DNA from: CAZFOB01 sp964520325
GTDB lineage: Bacteria; Actinomycetota; JAICYB01
Assembly (NCBI GenBank): GCA_964520325.1
Contig: CAZFOB010000028.1
Span: forward strand, 1-34,446
Direction of reading: 5' to 3'
Length of the DNA stretch: 34,446 nt
The first letter of the stretch is position 1; each line of letters opens with the position of its first letter. Position numbers and translations under genes: made by a program. Positions 1 to 8,206 of this stretch are shown here, piece after piece. Under the pieces are notes generated by a model. It saw only the letters and a program-made list of their open reading frames with translations. It was not told the DNA's origin and made no database searches.

Positions 1-340
1 GGTGTGCGCATCGAGATGGCCTGGTGCGGTCGGACGGTGTTGTATTCCTCGAGCCGATGCGCGATGCCGTGCCGCTGGCAGATGTCATCAGCGCGCGGCA
101 TCGGCTGCCGCGCAGGCACTCACCGCTCAGGCCGCGATGCTCGATGTCGTCGGAGCGATCTGGTCGACCGAGACCCTCGCGTCTATAGCGAGCACGATCC
201 GCAAACACGTGGACGCCGCGCTCGAGGGCTCAACCGTCGGATTGCTGGACCTCTTCCTTCACGGGCTCCGGGTCCGTCCCCGCACTCCGGAACGGGGCCG
301 GCGGACCGGCCCCGTTCGCCTGTTCTCCGTGCTGCGCTAG
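1..340 (+). other. Possible 3' end of an unrecognised gene, cut by the window edge
   Basis: An open frame runs from the window edge to a TAG at 338-340. Its second half (from about base 105) reads like an amphipathic helical protein tail rich in Ala, Leu, Ile and Val. The first third is Arg/Cys-rich and looks non-coding, while the +3 frame looks more protein-like there, so the gene may be frameshifted or only a remnant. A strong hairpin sits inside the last 50 bases of the frame. I do not recognise a family and assign no function. Confidence 0.2.
290..317. terminator. Perfect 12-bp stem hairpin, possible terminator
   Basis: Bases 290-301 and 306-317 are exact reverse complements around a CGGA tetraloop, giving a very stable GC-rich stem. 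It lies between the rightward frame at the window start and the leftward secreted-protein gene ending at 370. There is no clear T-run on either side, so termination would not be a classical intrinsic one. Confidence 0.4.
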
Positions 341-369
341 GACACCACGGTGTCCGACAACCGCGAGGC

Positions 370-834
370 TTAGGGCGAGGCGACGGGCGAAGCCGAAGGT
401 GAAGCGCTCGGCGAAGCCGAGGGTGACGGGCTAGGCGAGCGCCGCTTCGGGCAGTCTCCGCGCGGCTTGTGAGGGTTGCCCCGGCGACAGTGGCGCCCCG
501 GCGGATTGTCGCCCGGTTTCTCCGCAGTGTCGGGCGAGGCCGAGGGTGAAACGCTGGGTGAAGCGCTAGGCGAGACTGAAGGCGAAGCACTAGGCGAGGC
601 CGAAGCGTCGGGCGAAGCCGAAGGTGACGCGCTCGGCGAGGGACGCGTCGGGCAGTCTCCCCGCGGCTTGTGAGGGTTACCCCGGCGACAGTGGCGCCCC
701 GGCGGGTTGTCACCCGGGTTCTCCGCACGGGGTGAGCGCGGGTTTCCTCGGTCGCTAGGCCGCGCGTCCGCCAAGTTCACACCGCCCAAGACAAGCACCG
801 CGATCATGCCGGCCGCTCCGAAAGCTCGCTTCAT
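370..834 (-). CDS. Secreted Ser/Pro/Ala-repeat protein with a duplicated basic Cys motif
   Basis: This is a 154-residue protein with a Sec signal peptide: Met-Lys-Arg, a hydrophobic core to about residue 22, then an Ala-Asp-Ala cleavage region. The mature part has two nearly identical 20-residue basic modules (about 40-61 and 108-128), each reading N-P-P-G-R-H-C-R-R-G-N-P-H-K-P-R-G-D-C-P, separated and followed by SPSASPSASP low-complexity linkers. The paired cysteines within each module could form a disulfide. The start is supported by a strong GGGAGGAAG ribosome site just upstream of the ATG at 834. The Ser/Pro linkers resemble flexible extracellular stalks of Gram-positive secreted proteins. 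No enzymatic domain is recognised, so the function is unknown; an extracellular or wall-associated role is inferred. Confidence 0.7.
   Translation of the reverse strand: MKRAFGAAGMIAVLVLGGVNLADARPSDRGNPRSPRAENPGDNPPGRHCRRGNPHKPRGDCPTRPSPSASPSASPDASASPSASPSVSPSASPSVSPSASPDTAEKPGDNPPGRHCRRGNPHKPRGDCPKRRSPSPSPSASPSASPSASPVASP
448..526. repeat. 79-bp direct repeat, copy A (partner 649-727)
   Basis: This segment is nearly identical to 649-727, with a handful of substitutions. Each copy encodes one basic Cys module of the secreted repeat protein on the minus strand. Confidence 0.85.
649..727. repeat. 79-bp direct repeat, copy B (partner 448-526)
   Basis: This is the second copy of the module repeat, in the same orientation as 448-526. 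The DNA between and after the copies is itself an imperfect short tandem repeat encoding Ser-Pro-Ser-Ala. Confidence 0.85.
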
Positions 835-1012
835 CCACTTCCTCCCTTAGCGTCAGTCGTTCCCTGTCTTGCGGTCGGCCGGACGCAGAGCTGTTGAAGC
901 GGACTAGCTCCTAAGGACCAGCTGCGGCGACGCGAACGAGTATCAGTTCGCGCGACGGAGAACGGTCACCGACACGGAGGAACAAGGTGGCGCCCACGAC
1001 GCGATGCGTCGC

Positions 1013-2092
1013 TCAGTCTCGAAGCGTGAGTACGTGCCCGACGTGCGCGGGCTGCTGTCCCTCGAGTACCTCGCGATAGACGCGCTCGACGTCGCCGGCG
1101 CCCCCGTGACGAACCTCGAGCCACGGGTCGACGGACGGCAGGAACATGCGCCACGCGTCGAGGAGCTTCGTGTCGACGCCCTCAGGCCCCCAGTCCCGGC
1201 GCCGCTTCGCCCCTTGCGTCGGCGCGAAGAACATCTGCGGCTGCGGGCCGGGGAGATCGTGTTGCGTCTCACGCTGCTCCCAGTGCGTCGCACCGACGAT
1301 CAAGCTGCACGTGAGCCCGGCGCCGATGTGCTCGTGAACATCCCGCAGGAGCCTGCCGTTGCCTGCGACATCGACGAACACCGTCGGTACGGAGGCGTCG
1401 ATCGACGCGACGGCATCGTAGGTGACGACCTGGTCGTAGTAGCCGGTCGTCGCACAGAATTTCGCATTCCTCGGCGATGTCAACGCAACGACTCGTGGGT
1501 GGCCCGGCTTGATCGACAGCAGGGACGCGATCCCGAGCGCGGTCTTGCTCGACGCGCTCGCGATGACGATCTGCGTCGCATCGAAATAGCTGTTGTCCGA
1601 GAGCAGGTCCTCGGCCATGAACGACGTGAAGAAGAGTGGGTAGAGGATCGCGTGATGGTCCTCGCGCGACGCTTCGTAGAGCTCATCGTTCGCGCAGCGC
1701 GTGTAGTGCTGGTAGGCGGCGGGGAGCGGACGGCGGTACTCGGTGCCGTCCATGAACGAGCTTTCCGTGAGGCGACTGGGCTGCACCGCGACGTGGGTGG
1801 ACATCGGTAGGTAACCGTAGATCCGCTCTCCAACCTCGATCCCGTCGAAGCGCGACTCGACGACGTCCGCGAAGCCCCACACCGGCACGTTCCCCCACCC
1901 CTCGGCTGCCGGGAAGAAGTTCCAGTAACTCATCACCTCGCCGAAGACCGCGTAGGTGATGTTGTTGGCGGTGAGCGCGAATCGATCGATGCCCAGGAGC
2001 AGCTCGCCGTCAGCGATCGCGATCTCGTCGTCGTTGAAGCCGCAGGTCCGGAGGTCGTCGCGTCCGACGCGAAAGGTCGTCGTCGTGGTCAT
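1013..2092 (-). CDS. DUF2855 family protein
   Basis: This 359-residue protein matches the DUF2855 family, a poorly characterised group distantly related to zinc-free medium-chain dehydrogenase/reductases. Recognisable stretches are the early region around E-L-L-L-G-I-D-R-F-A-L-T-A-N-N-I-T-Y, the W-G-F-A-D-V segment, and a central Rossmann-like region with A-S-A-S-S-K-T-A-L-G near residues 180-190. The length is normal for the family and no metal ligands are obvious. The ATG overlaps the stop of the upstream SRPBCC gene by four bases, so the pair is translationally coupled. Members are often found next to lipid or cofactor genes, but no reaction is established. A reductase acting on an enoyl or carbonyl substrate is inference only. 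Confidence 0.8.
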   Translation of the reverse strand: MTTTTTFRVGRDDLRTCGFNDDEIAIADGELLLGIDRFALTANNITYAVFGEVMSYWNFFPAAEGWGNVPVWGFADVVESRFDGIEVGERIYGYLPMSTHVAVQPSRLTESSFMDGTEYRRPLPAAYQHYTRCANDELYEASREDHHAILYPLFFTSFMAEDLLSDNSYFDATQIVIASASSKTALGIASLLSIKPGHPRVVALTSPRNAKFCATTGYYDQVVTYDAVASIDASVPTVFVDVAGNGRLLRDVHEHIGAGLTCSLIVGATHWEQRETQHDLPGPQPQMFFAPTQGAKRRRDWGPEGVDTKLLDAWRMFLPSVDPWLEVRHGGAGDVERVYREVLEGQQPAHVGHVLTLRD

Positions 2093-2574
2093 CGTCCCTC
2101 GACCTCGGTCTTGATCCGTTCGAGGGTCGTCCGCATGCCGTTGACGTTCGTCTTGCGACGACTGCGCGGCCCACGCCCGGCGAACAGCCAGTACAGCCGC
2201 AGCAAAAGGGTGGGAGCCAGTTGAAAAGACTCGGTGACGTCGGTCCCGTCACCGACGGGCTCGAGGTGATAGCGCCACTGGTTCAACGCGCGGCCGCGCG
2301 TGATTACGTCGAATGCGAACGCCCGTCCCGGGACGCACTCCACGACCTCGCAGACCGTCCAGTACTTGATCCCTCGCTGATTGCGGTTCACGTGTCCGCG
2401 GAAGCGCGCGCCCAGAGCCGGGGCCGTCGCGCCGTTGATCCACTCCGCCTCGAAGGTCTCCGGGCTGAACCGACCCGTGTTCGTGACGTCGGCGATCAAC
2501 TCCCAGATGCGATCGGGCGGAGCCTTCATATGGACGGTGACCGCTTCATGCATGGCTGCTTCTCGCTCGGTCAT
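2089..2574 (-). CDS. SRPBCC (START/Bet v1-like) family protein
   Basis: This is a protein of about 161 residues with the polyketide_cyc2-type SRPBCC pattern: a first strand ending A-P-P-D-R-I-W-E-L-I-A-D-V-T-N, the P-E-T-F turn, a central W-T-V-C-E-V-V strand, and a long C-terminal helix after T-D-V-T-E-S-F. These small domains bind hydrophobic ligands. An open frame extends upstream to 2664, but the Gly/His/Cys-rich extension is unlike the fold. I chose the ATG at 2574; the ATG at 2553, preceded by an AGAAG, is an equally possible start. It is the first gene of a two-gene minus-strand unit with the DUF2855 protein (ATGA overlap), so the two probably act on the same lipophilic compound. Confidence 0.75.
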   Translation of the reverse strand: MTEREAAMHEAVTVHMKAPPDRIWELIADVTNTGRFSPETFEAEWINGATAPALGARFRGHVNRNQRGIKYWTVCEVVECVPGRAFAFDVITRGRALNQWRYHLEPVGDGTDVTESFQLAPTLLLRLYWLFAGRGPRSRRKTNVNGMRTTLERIKTEVEGR

Positions 2575-2708
2575 GGTTGCGTGAAGGCTATCGGCACCGA
2601 GCTGACGGCTGCCGTGGAGGTTCAAGTAGTGCCCTCCGCAGGTCCACGGGAACTGAGACTTCAACCAGCCGCGCTACTCAGGAGCTAGCACTCAGTCGGT
2701 TCAGTCTC

Positions 2709-4130
2709 TCACTCGATGCTGTACGGCGCGCCGATGTACTTCCAATCGCCGTCGTAAACGAAGACCCTCGCCTTAGCTGTTCCATCGTGGCGGCCGGGTG
2801 AGAACTTCGTCCCGAAGGTCAACGACGATTGGTAGCCCGACGCTCGCGGCGCGCCCTGCCGCAACGCATCGGCGGTCGCCGCCGTCGCGCCGTCGAGTGC
2901 GGCCTTGAGGAAGAACAGCATGTCGCAGTACGAGAAGGGTGCCTCTTGCGGGGCAAAGCCTGCCTCTTTCGCGATCGCCACGCACAGCCGGCTGCCGGGC
3001 GAGAATGCTTGCGCGTCACGACTCGCCGGGCCGAGGTCGACCGTTGGCCCCCAACCGACCCCCACCGCGCCCTCGAGTTGCGCGCGGGGAACGGAGTCGC
3101 GCACGAAGTACGGAGCGTCGAGCGAGCTGAAACCGTACTTGGGCCGGAAGCGTTGTGACTCGGCCGCAGCAAGGAACAGCAGCGGGATCGCACCGCCGCT
3201 CGGGACGAACAGAACGTGGGTGATCCCTTGCTGACGGAAGCGAAGGGCGACGTTGCCCGACTCCGCCGCCGACTCGCCGGCTTGCGCGGCCGAATCGGGC
3301 TCTCGGATCGCGGCTTCCGAATGAACCTTGAGCCCGTGCGCAGCGAGCGCCGGTTTGAAGACTCGGTCGGCGACTGCCTTTTCCTTGGGACTGTCGTAAC
3401 GCAGCAGACCGATCTTCGCGTTGCGTAGGAATCCGTGCCGCACGAGTCCGTCGATGACGAACCCGAGCCGGTCCGCATGTGGCTGCGCCGGACGGTAGAG
3501 GTATTCGACCGGAACCACGGAACGTTGCGTGAGGTAGAACACATCCCAGATGAATGGCGTCCGGTTCTTCGCGAAGCATGCGGGCAGCGAGTCTCGATAC
3601 AGCTGGGCCGCGCCGATGGCGTAGTCGACGTGGTGGTCCTGGGTCAGCGAGGTGCACGCCTCTTGCGCTTGTTGATCGAAGCTTTCCTGGAGTGGATCGG
3701 TCGTGTGGTAGACGGGTTAGACGCGGCGCCCTCCGATGCCACCATTGGCGTTGATCCACTTCAAGATGGCGTCGACCTTCGCCGGCGAGTGCGCAGGGAG
3801 CGCCACGCCGAAGGCCGCCGCCGCGGCACCGTTCGCGGACAGATGGACGCCGAGCTTGAGCGTGCCGCGCAAACCGGCGACAGCTGCCGGGGAATCGTCC
3901 CTCGAACCGGAACTCAGCTCGGCCGTGCCGGCTCCTCCCCCGTTCCGCCCACCCGGACCCGCGACACCGACGGCGTCATTCGTGTCGCCCGGCGCAGCAG
4001 AAGGCTTTCCGGACTTTTCTTGAACCGAGGCGTCACCGACGATGGGCGAGGGGTTCGACACATCGGTTCGAGTCGTGCTCGAGCAAGCGACGACGATCAG
4101 CAAAAGAAAGCCAACCAATGCCTTCGTCAA
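2709..4130 (-). pseudogene. ABC transporter substrate-binding lipoprotein, interrupted by one in-frame TAA
   Basis: The gene begins with a TTG at 4130 behind GGAGGAG and encodes a lipoprotein signal ending V-V-A-C, a Gly/Ser/Pro linker, and a periplasmic-binding-protein fold of the branched-chain amino-acid/urea type (Peripla_BP_6-like). A single ochre codon at 3717-3719 breaks it after about 137 codons. The same frame then continues without other stops for 335 more codons to 2709. The intact paralogue at 11931-13415 aligns across the break: G-R-P-M-Q-P-V-W there against G-R-R-V-stop-P-V-Y here, so the stop replaces one glutamine codon. That means recent inactivation, a sequencing error or, less likely, readthrough. 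It would have delivered a small carboxylate or amide ligand to a permease not present in this window. Confidence 0.85.
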
Positions 4131-4275
4131 GCGACTCCTCCCCGAGTGCGCATCCAGACAAGCTATGTTAACCGCGATTCACCGGATGTACGCGGAGACG
4201 TTTCTCGAAGCCCCCGCCGCCGACGTTGATCCCTGCCGATGCCGATGCGATGGTTGCGCACCCACGGACTGAGCT

Positions 4276-4923
4276 CTAGCTCCGGCCGTTGGGCTGGCGA
4301 CGCTCCTCCGACAGCTGGGACTCGGCGACGCTGATCCATTCCGAGACGAGCCGCTCGTCGTTGCGTGACCGACGCAGGACGCTTCGCGATGCGGCACCTC
4401 GCATCGCATCGAGCAATAGCTCGAGGACCGCATCGAACCGCGGGTGCTGCGCGGCATCGCCGAAGAGATCGGATGCCCACTCCTTCATGACGCCGCCCAT
4501 CCGTCGCTCCTGCGGGACGAGCGCCGCGCGGAGCTCGGCATCGTTGCGTGCAGCGAGCCACAGTTCCAGAGACGCCTGAAAGAGTCGGTCATCGACCGTT
4601 CCCCACAACGTTCGGACGGCCCACGCGATGCGATCGCGACGGGGTGGCGTGTTGTTGGCAGTCAGGTCCTGGAGCACTGCGAGGCGTTCACGCGCGAGAT
4701 GTTCGATCGCAGCGAGGATCAGCTCTGACCTCGATGTGTAGTGGTACAGCAATGCGCCGCGGCTCACGCCCGCACGTCGCTGAACTTCGAGGGTGGTGGT
4801 GCCGCGGTATCCGAGTTCGACGAGACATTCGATCGTCGCGTCGAGCAGGCGTTGACGCGTCGCAGCGGCACGCTCCTTCTGTGTCGGACGTTTGCGTTCG
4901 ACCTGCTTCGCGCTCGTGCTCAT
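4276..4923 (-). CDS. TetR family transcriptional regulator
   Basis: This is a 215-residue protein with a Lys/Arg-rich N-terminal arm. A typical TetR helix-turn-helix lies at about residues 20-65 (A-T-R-Q-R-L-L-D-A-T-I-E-C-L, then T-T-T-L-E-V-Q-R-R-A-G-V-S-R-G-A-L-L-Y-H-Y). A helical ligand-binding and dimerisation domain follows, containing the common L-W-L-A-A-R-N-D-A-E-L segment. It is divergent from the hydrolase gene at 5057. The 133-bp gap holds a promoter whose -10 lies inside a palindrome repeated before two other units, so this protein is the obvious candidate regulator of all three and of itself. By analogy with TetR regulators of catabolic genes, an acyl-CoA thioester of the pathway could be the inducer; that is inference. 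Confidence 0.9.
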   Translation of the reverse strand: MSTSAKQVERKRPTQKERAAATRQRLLDATIECLVELGYRGTTTLEVQRRAGVSRGALLYHYTSRSELILAAIEHLARERLAVLQDLTANNTPPRRDRIAWAVRTLWGTVDDRLFQASLELWLAARNDAELRAALVPQERRMGGVMKEWASDLFGDAAQHPRFDAVLELLLDAMRGAASRSVLRRSRNDERLVSEWISVAESQLSEERRQPNGRS

Positions 4924-4949
4924 CGTGGCTCCGGTCTATCGAGGTGGGG

Positions 4950-4993
4950 TTGCAATCGGCAAGGCACCTGATTACAGTCAGGCCTGACGGTAT
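4950..4993 (+). promoter_or_regulatory. Promoter and TetR-type operator 1
   Basis: The -35 TTGCAA (4950-4955) and -10 TACAGT (4973-4978) are separated by 17 bp. An imperfect palindrome spans 4972-4993 (left half TTACAGTCAG, 2-bp centre, right half CTGACGGTAT) and covers the -10. It lies between the divergent TetR and hydrolase genes, so it can repress one or both. The same elements recur at 6548-6591 and 9764-9807. Confidence 0.8.
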
Positions 4994-5056
4994 CAGGCGA
5001 GGCAGGCGAGGGGCACACAGGGTGAAGAAGTCTGGCGCAATACCGAGGAGGATCTC

Positions 5057-6505
5057 GTGAAGCGGATCGCTGTCTGCGTTCTTGCGGCTGTGGCGTTGTG
5101 CGGCCCGATCGTTTCGACGACACCAAGTACGGCCGCAGTCAACACCACCACGGCTACACAGGCCAGCAACAGCAAGCATTCGGGGCCGATGCCGCTGGTT
5201 GAGGGGCCCGTTCAGGGCGGGCTACGAACCGGTCGGCCGTGGTTTGCGAGCGTTGTCGACCCCTCGAAGCTCGGCTACGTCGAAGAGGAGTACTTCGTTT
5301 CCGGGACGGCGTCGGACCTCGGAACGCCCGCGCTTTTCGCCCCGTACACGACCCGGATATTGGTGCAACGCCCCGCCGACATGCGCCGGTTCAACGGGAC
5401 CGTCGTCATGGATTGGACCAATGTGTCCGGCCAGTTGGACGCAGCGCTCATCTGGGGGCTCATGCACCGCTATGGGGCCGCCAACGGTTACATCTTCGCG
5501 GCGGTCGCGGCTCAGAAGGCCGGGGTCGACGGCGGTCAACAGGCGATGACGGGGTGGGATCCGCAGCGCTACGGCAAGCTGAGCCATCCGGGCGACACGT
5601 ACTCGTACGATATCTTCACCCAGGCGGGACGGGCGCTCGCGTCCGGTAAGAGTGGACCTCTGCCGTTCTTCGACCACAGACGCCCCGTGCAAGCGGTGCT
5701 CGCATCAGGCATATCGCAAGGATGCTCGCGACTCATCAAGTACATCGACCTCGTTGAGCCGACCACACGCGTCGTCGACGGCATCCTCGGGATCGGGTGC
5801 AGGACCGCGCTCGCGCACAAGGACCGCGTGCCCGTCCTCTGGGTGAACAGCGAATACGAGTCGCAGGGACACGAGATGCCGCCCGACGGCAAGCTCATAC
5901 GTGTGTGGGAGATGGCGGGTGCTTCCCACCTCGGTTGGTGGGGCACGGCCTGGACCGGATTCGCTGTGGGGCGTGACGAAGCCAACGTTGGCGGGACAAC
6001 GACGGTCAACCCAACGTGGGATCCGGATCTGATCGGCCAGTACGGCCAGCGCGGTGGCGGCCCGTGCCCGCAGAACTACTTCCCCGATCGTTATGTGCAC
6101 GACTCTGCGCTCGCCCACCTCAACGCGTGGGTCCTGAAGGGTACCGCTCCGCCGACCGCTCCTCGCATCGCCAGTGACGCGAGCGGCAACCTGATACGCG
6201 ATGAGCACGGCAACGTCACAGGTGGGTTGAGGCTCCCGGTCATTGACGTCCCCGTAGCGGGCTACCGCACTGATCTATGCGGGAATACAACCGTGAACCA
6301 GACGCTCGGCGCCTATCTGTTCGGGATGACGGTCCCCTTCGACCCGGTGACGCTGCAGACCCTGTACGGCGATGGCAGCTACGTTCCGAAGATGCAGGCC
6401 GCCACCGATAAGGCGGTCGCGGAAGGATTCCTGTTGCCGATGGATGCCGACGAGCTGATGCAGAGCGCTCGGGGATCCTCGATCCGGGTTCTGCCGGGCA
6501 CTTGA
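5057..6505 (+). CDS. Secreted alpha/beta hydrolase domain-containing protein (Abhydrolase_10-like)
   Basis: This 482-residue exported hydrolase starts at GTG 5057 behind a good GAGGAGG site. A Sec signal peptide covers about residues 1-27 (K-R-I-A-V-C-V-L-A-A-V-A-L-C, Ala-rich cleavage region). The nucleophile elbow is G-I-S-Q-G-C, with Ser near residue 220 in a region beginning A-V-L-A-S-G. A likely catalytic His lies in A-S-H-L-G-W-W near 291, and an acidic residue in V-N-S-E-Y-E near 274. The length and the F-N-G-T-V-V-M-D-W-T-N-V-S-G segment fit the large alpha/beta hydrolase family of unknown substrate often found in sterol, terpenoid or aromatic catabolic clusters. It is the only gene behind operator 1 on the plus strand. 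It probably hydrolyses an extracellular ester or amide to feed the downstream CoA pathway. Confidence 0.8.
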   Translation: MKRIAVCVLAAVALCGPIVSTTPSTAAVNTTTATQASNSKHSGPMPLVEGPVQGGLRTGRPWFASVVDPSKLGYVEEEYFVSGTASDLGTPALFAPYTTRILVQRPADMRRFNGTVVMDWTNVSGQLDAALIWGLMHRYGAANGYIFAAVAAQKAGVDGGQQAMTGWDPQRYGKLSHPGDTYSYDIFTQAGRALASGKSGPLPFFDHRRPVQAVLASGISQGCSRLIKYIDLVEPTTRVVDGILGIGCRTALAHKDRVPVLWVNSEYESQGHEMPPDGKLIRVWEMAGASHLGWWGTAWTGFAVGRDEANVGGTTTVNPTWDPDLIGQYGQRGGGPCPQNYFPDRYVHDSALAHLNAWVLKGTAPPTAPRIASDASGNLIRDEHGNVTGGLRLPVIDVPVAGYRTDLCGNTTVNQTLGAYLFGMTVPFDPVTLQTLYGDGSYVPKMQAATDKAVAEGFLLPMDADELMQSARGSSIRVLPGT

Positions 6506-6547
6506 GAGCACAAAACAAGGTTCGCCTTCGTCGTGTTCGAGATGGGG

Positions 6548-6591
6548 TTGCAATCGGCAAGGTAGTTGATTACAGTCACGGCTGACGGTAT
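6548..6591 (+). promoter_or_regulatory. Promoter and TetR-type operator 2
   Basis: The -35 TTGCAA (6548-6553), 17-bp spacer and -10 TACAGT (6571-6576) are followed by the second palindrome, 6570-6591 (left half TTACAGTCAC, right half CTGACGGTAT). The surrounding bases 6543-6609 are nearly the same as 4945-5013, so the whole promoter segment was duplicated. Confidence 0.8.
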
Positions 6592-6622
6592 CACGTGGCA
6601 GGCGAGGGGAGCGCAACGTCTC

Positions 6623-8095
6623 GTGACGATGGACCAAGGTACGTCACTCGCTGCTCGCCTGAGCCAGCTGGCCACGGAGCATCCTGAAGCCCCGGCCGTC
6701 ACCTGTGGCGACATCACGCTGTCGCGAGGGGAGCTCGAGAGCCGGGCGGATGCACTCGCCCGCGATCTGATCGCACGCGGGGTTAAGCAAGGCGACTACG
6801 TGTCGATCGTCCTGCCGAACGGACTCGAACATCCGATCGCAACGGCCGCAGCGTGGAAGGTCGGTGCGGTTCCGCAACCGCTGAGCCCGAAGCTCGCCGT
6901 CCGCGAGCTCGCCGAGATCGTCGCATTGACACGTCCGAGCATCGTGATCGGTACGACCGACACGGATATCGTCGGGTCGACGCCGACTCTGCCTGCGGGC
7001 TACGAACCGACACCTGTCCCAAACGACGCGGAACCGCTGCCCGACGTGGTGTCGCCATCGTGGAAAGCTCCGACCTCCGGCGGCAGCACCGGCCGGCCGA
7101 AGGTTATCCGTGCCGGACAACCCGGCATCTTCGAGCGCATCGCGATGTTCAGCATGCTCGTTCGGCTGAACGTGTCGACACGCGCGCTCGTGACCGCTCC
7201 CCTCTCGCACAACGCGGGCTTCATGATGACCGCGGTCACGTTGCTGCTCGGCGGCCACGCGGTGATCATGCCGCGGTTCGATGCCCGCGAGTGCCTCCGG
7301 CTTATCGCTGAGCACCGGATCACATGGATGGTCGCGGTGCCGACGATGATGACTCGAATCTGGAAACTACCCGCCGACGTCCGATCGAGTTTCGACGTGT
7401 CATCGGTGGAAACGGTGTTCCACGGCGCCGCGCCATGTCCGCCGGAGATCAAGGAAGCGTGGCTGCACTGGCTCGGGCCGGAGAAGATCCTCGAGGCATA
7501 CGCTGCGACAGAGGGTCACTCGATCACCCTGATCGACGGAACGCAGTGGCTCACGCATCGCGGTTCGGTTGGGACCGTCCTGGTGGGCGAGATCCAGGTC
7601 CGTGACGACGACGGCCGCGTCCTGCCGCCCGGCGGGGTCGGTCTCCTGTGGATGCGCGGTCCGAGCGGGTCACCACCGTCGTACGAGTACCTCGGTGCCA
7701 AAGCCGTATCCGACGACGCGGGCTGGGAAACCGTCGGCGATCACGGCTGGTTCGACGAAGAGGGATACCTGTACCTCGCCGGCCGCGACACCGAGATGAT
7801 CCTCGTAGGCGGTGCAAACGTATACCCCGCCGAAGTCGAAGCAGCGATCCTTGAGCACCCGGCAGTGCTCGACGCCGTCGTCGTCGGTGCGCCTCACGAG
7901 GACCTCGGCGCGGTACCGCACGCGATCGTCCACGCCGAGGAGGACGTCGACGTCGAGGAACTCAGCCACTTCTTGTCCGCACGGCTCGCGCCCTACAAGC
8001 GGCCCCGCTCGTACCGGGTCGTAGGGGAAGCGATACGCGACGAGGCGGGGAAGTTCCGTCGCCATGAGTTGCAACCGTCCATCAACCTGGATTAG
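6623..8095 (+). CDS. Acyl-CoA synthetase / AMP-dependent ligase
   Basis: This 490-residue ANL-superfamily ligase would activate a carboxylic acid to acyl-AMP and then acyl-CoA. It has the phosphate-binding loop T-S-G-G-S-T-G-R-P-K at residues 151-160, the Y-A-A-T-E-G-H adenine motif, and the hinge region G-D-H-G-W-F-D-E-E-G-Y-L-Y-L-A-G-R-D. The C-terminal G-K-F-R-R carries the catalytic Lys near 477. The open frame begins earlier, at 6566, but that part overlaps the promoter and operator. GTG 6623, 11 bases after GAGGGGAG, is the better start, and ATG 6629 is possible. It is first in a unit with the 51-residue protein and amidase. The substrate is unknown; the amidase may liberate the acid that this ligase uses. 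Confidence 0.9.
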   Translation: MTMDQGTSLAARLSQLATEHPEAPAVTCGDITLSRGELESRADALARDLIARGVKQGDYVSIVLPNGLEHPIATAAAWKVGAVPQPLSPKLAVRELAEIVALTRPSIVIGTTDTDIVGSTPTLPAGYEPTPVPNDAEPLPDVVSPSWKAPTSGGSTGRPKVIRAGQPGIFERIAMFSMLVRLNVSTRALVTAPLSHNAGFMMTAVTLLLGGHAVIMPRFDARECLRLIAEHRITWMVAVPTMMTRIWKLPADVRSSFDVSSVETVFHGAAPCPPEIKEAWLHWLGPEKILEAYAATEGHSITLIDGTQWLTHRGSVGTVLVGEIQVRDDDGRVLPPGGVGLLWMRGPSGSPPSYEYLGAKAVSDDAGWETVGDHGWFDEEGYLYLAGRDTEMILVGGANVYPAEVEAAILEHPAVLDAVVVGAPHEDLGAVPHAIVHAEEDVDVEELSHFLSARLAPYKRPRSYRVVGEAIRDEAGKFRRHELQPSINLD

Positions 8096-8206
8096 CGGGA
8101 TGCCACGGCCAGCATCTGGATCGACGGTAAGCGCGTCGGCAAGACGGCATCGGGCCGGGCGACGATCACGCTCGCAGCGGGCGACCATCGGGTTGGCATC
8201 CGCTGA
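8096..8206 (+). pseudogene. PEGA-like 35-residue tail, in frame behind the ligase stop
   Basis: Directly after the ligase TAG (8093-8095) the same frame stays open for 36 codons. It reads S-I-W-I-D-G-K-R-V-G-K-T, then A-T-I-T-L-A-A-G-D-H-R-V-G-I-R, which is the strand-Gly-strand pattern of a PEGA surface-layer domain end. There is no start codon of its own. The stop at 8204-8206 overlaps the next ATG as TGATG. It may be the end of a deleted gene or a C-terminal extension of the ligase cut off by an amber codon. Confidence 0.35.

Noticed and set aside
324..337. A 14-base exact match to the S-P-C-C coding part of micropeptide 1
   Set aside because: The surrounding bases do not encode the C-x-C-C half or the G-G, and no start or ribosome site fits, so it is probably chance.
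560..660. CRISPR-like periodicity in the repetitive region 370-730
   Set aside because: The repeats are short coding tandem repeats for Ser-Pro-Ala without unique spacers of constant length. No CRISPR array is seen anywhere in the window.
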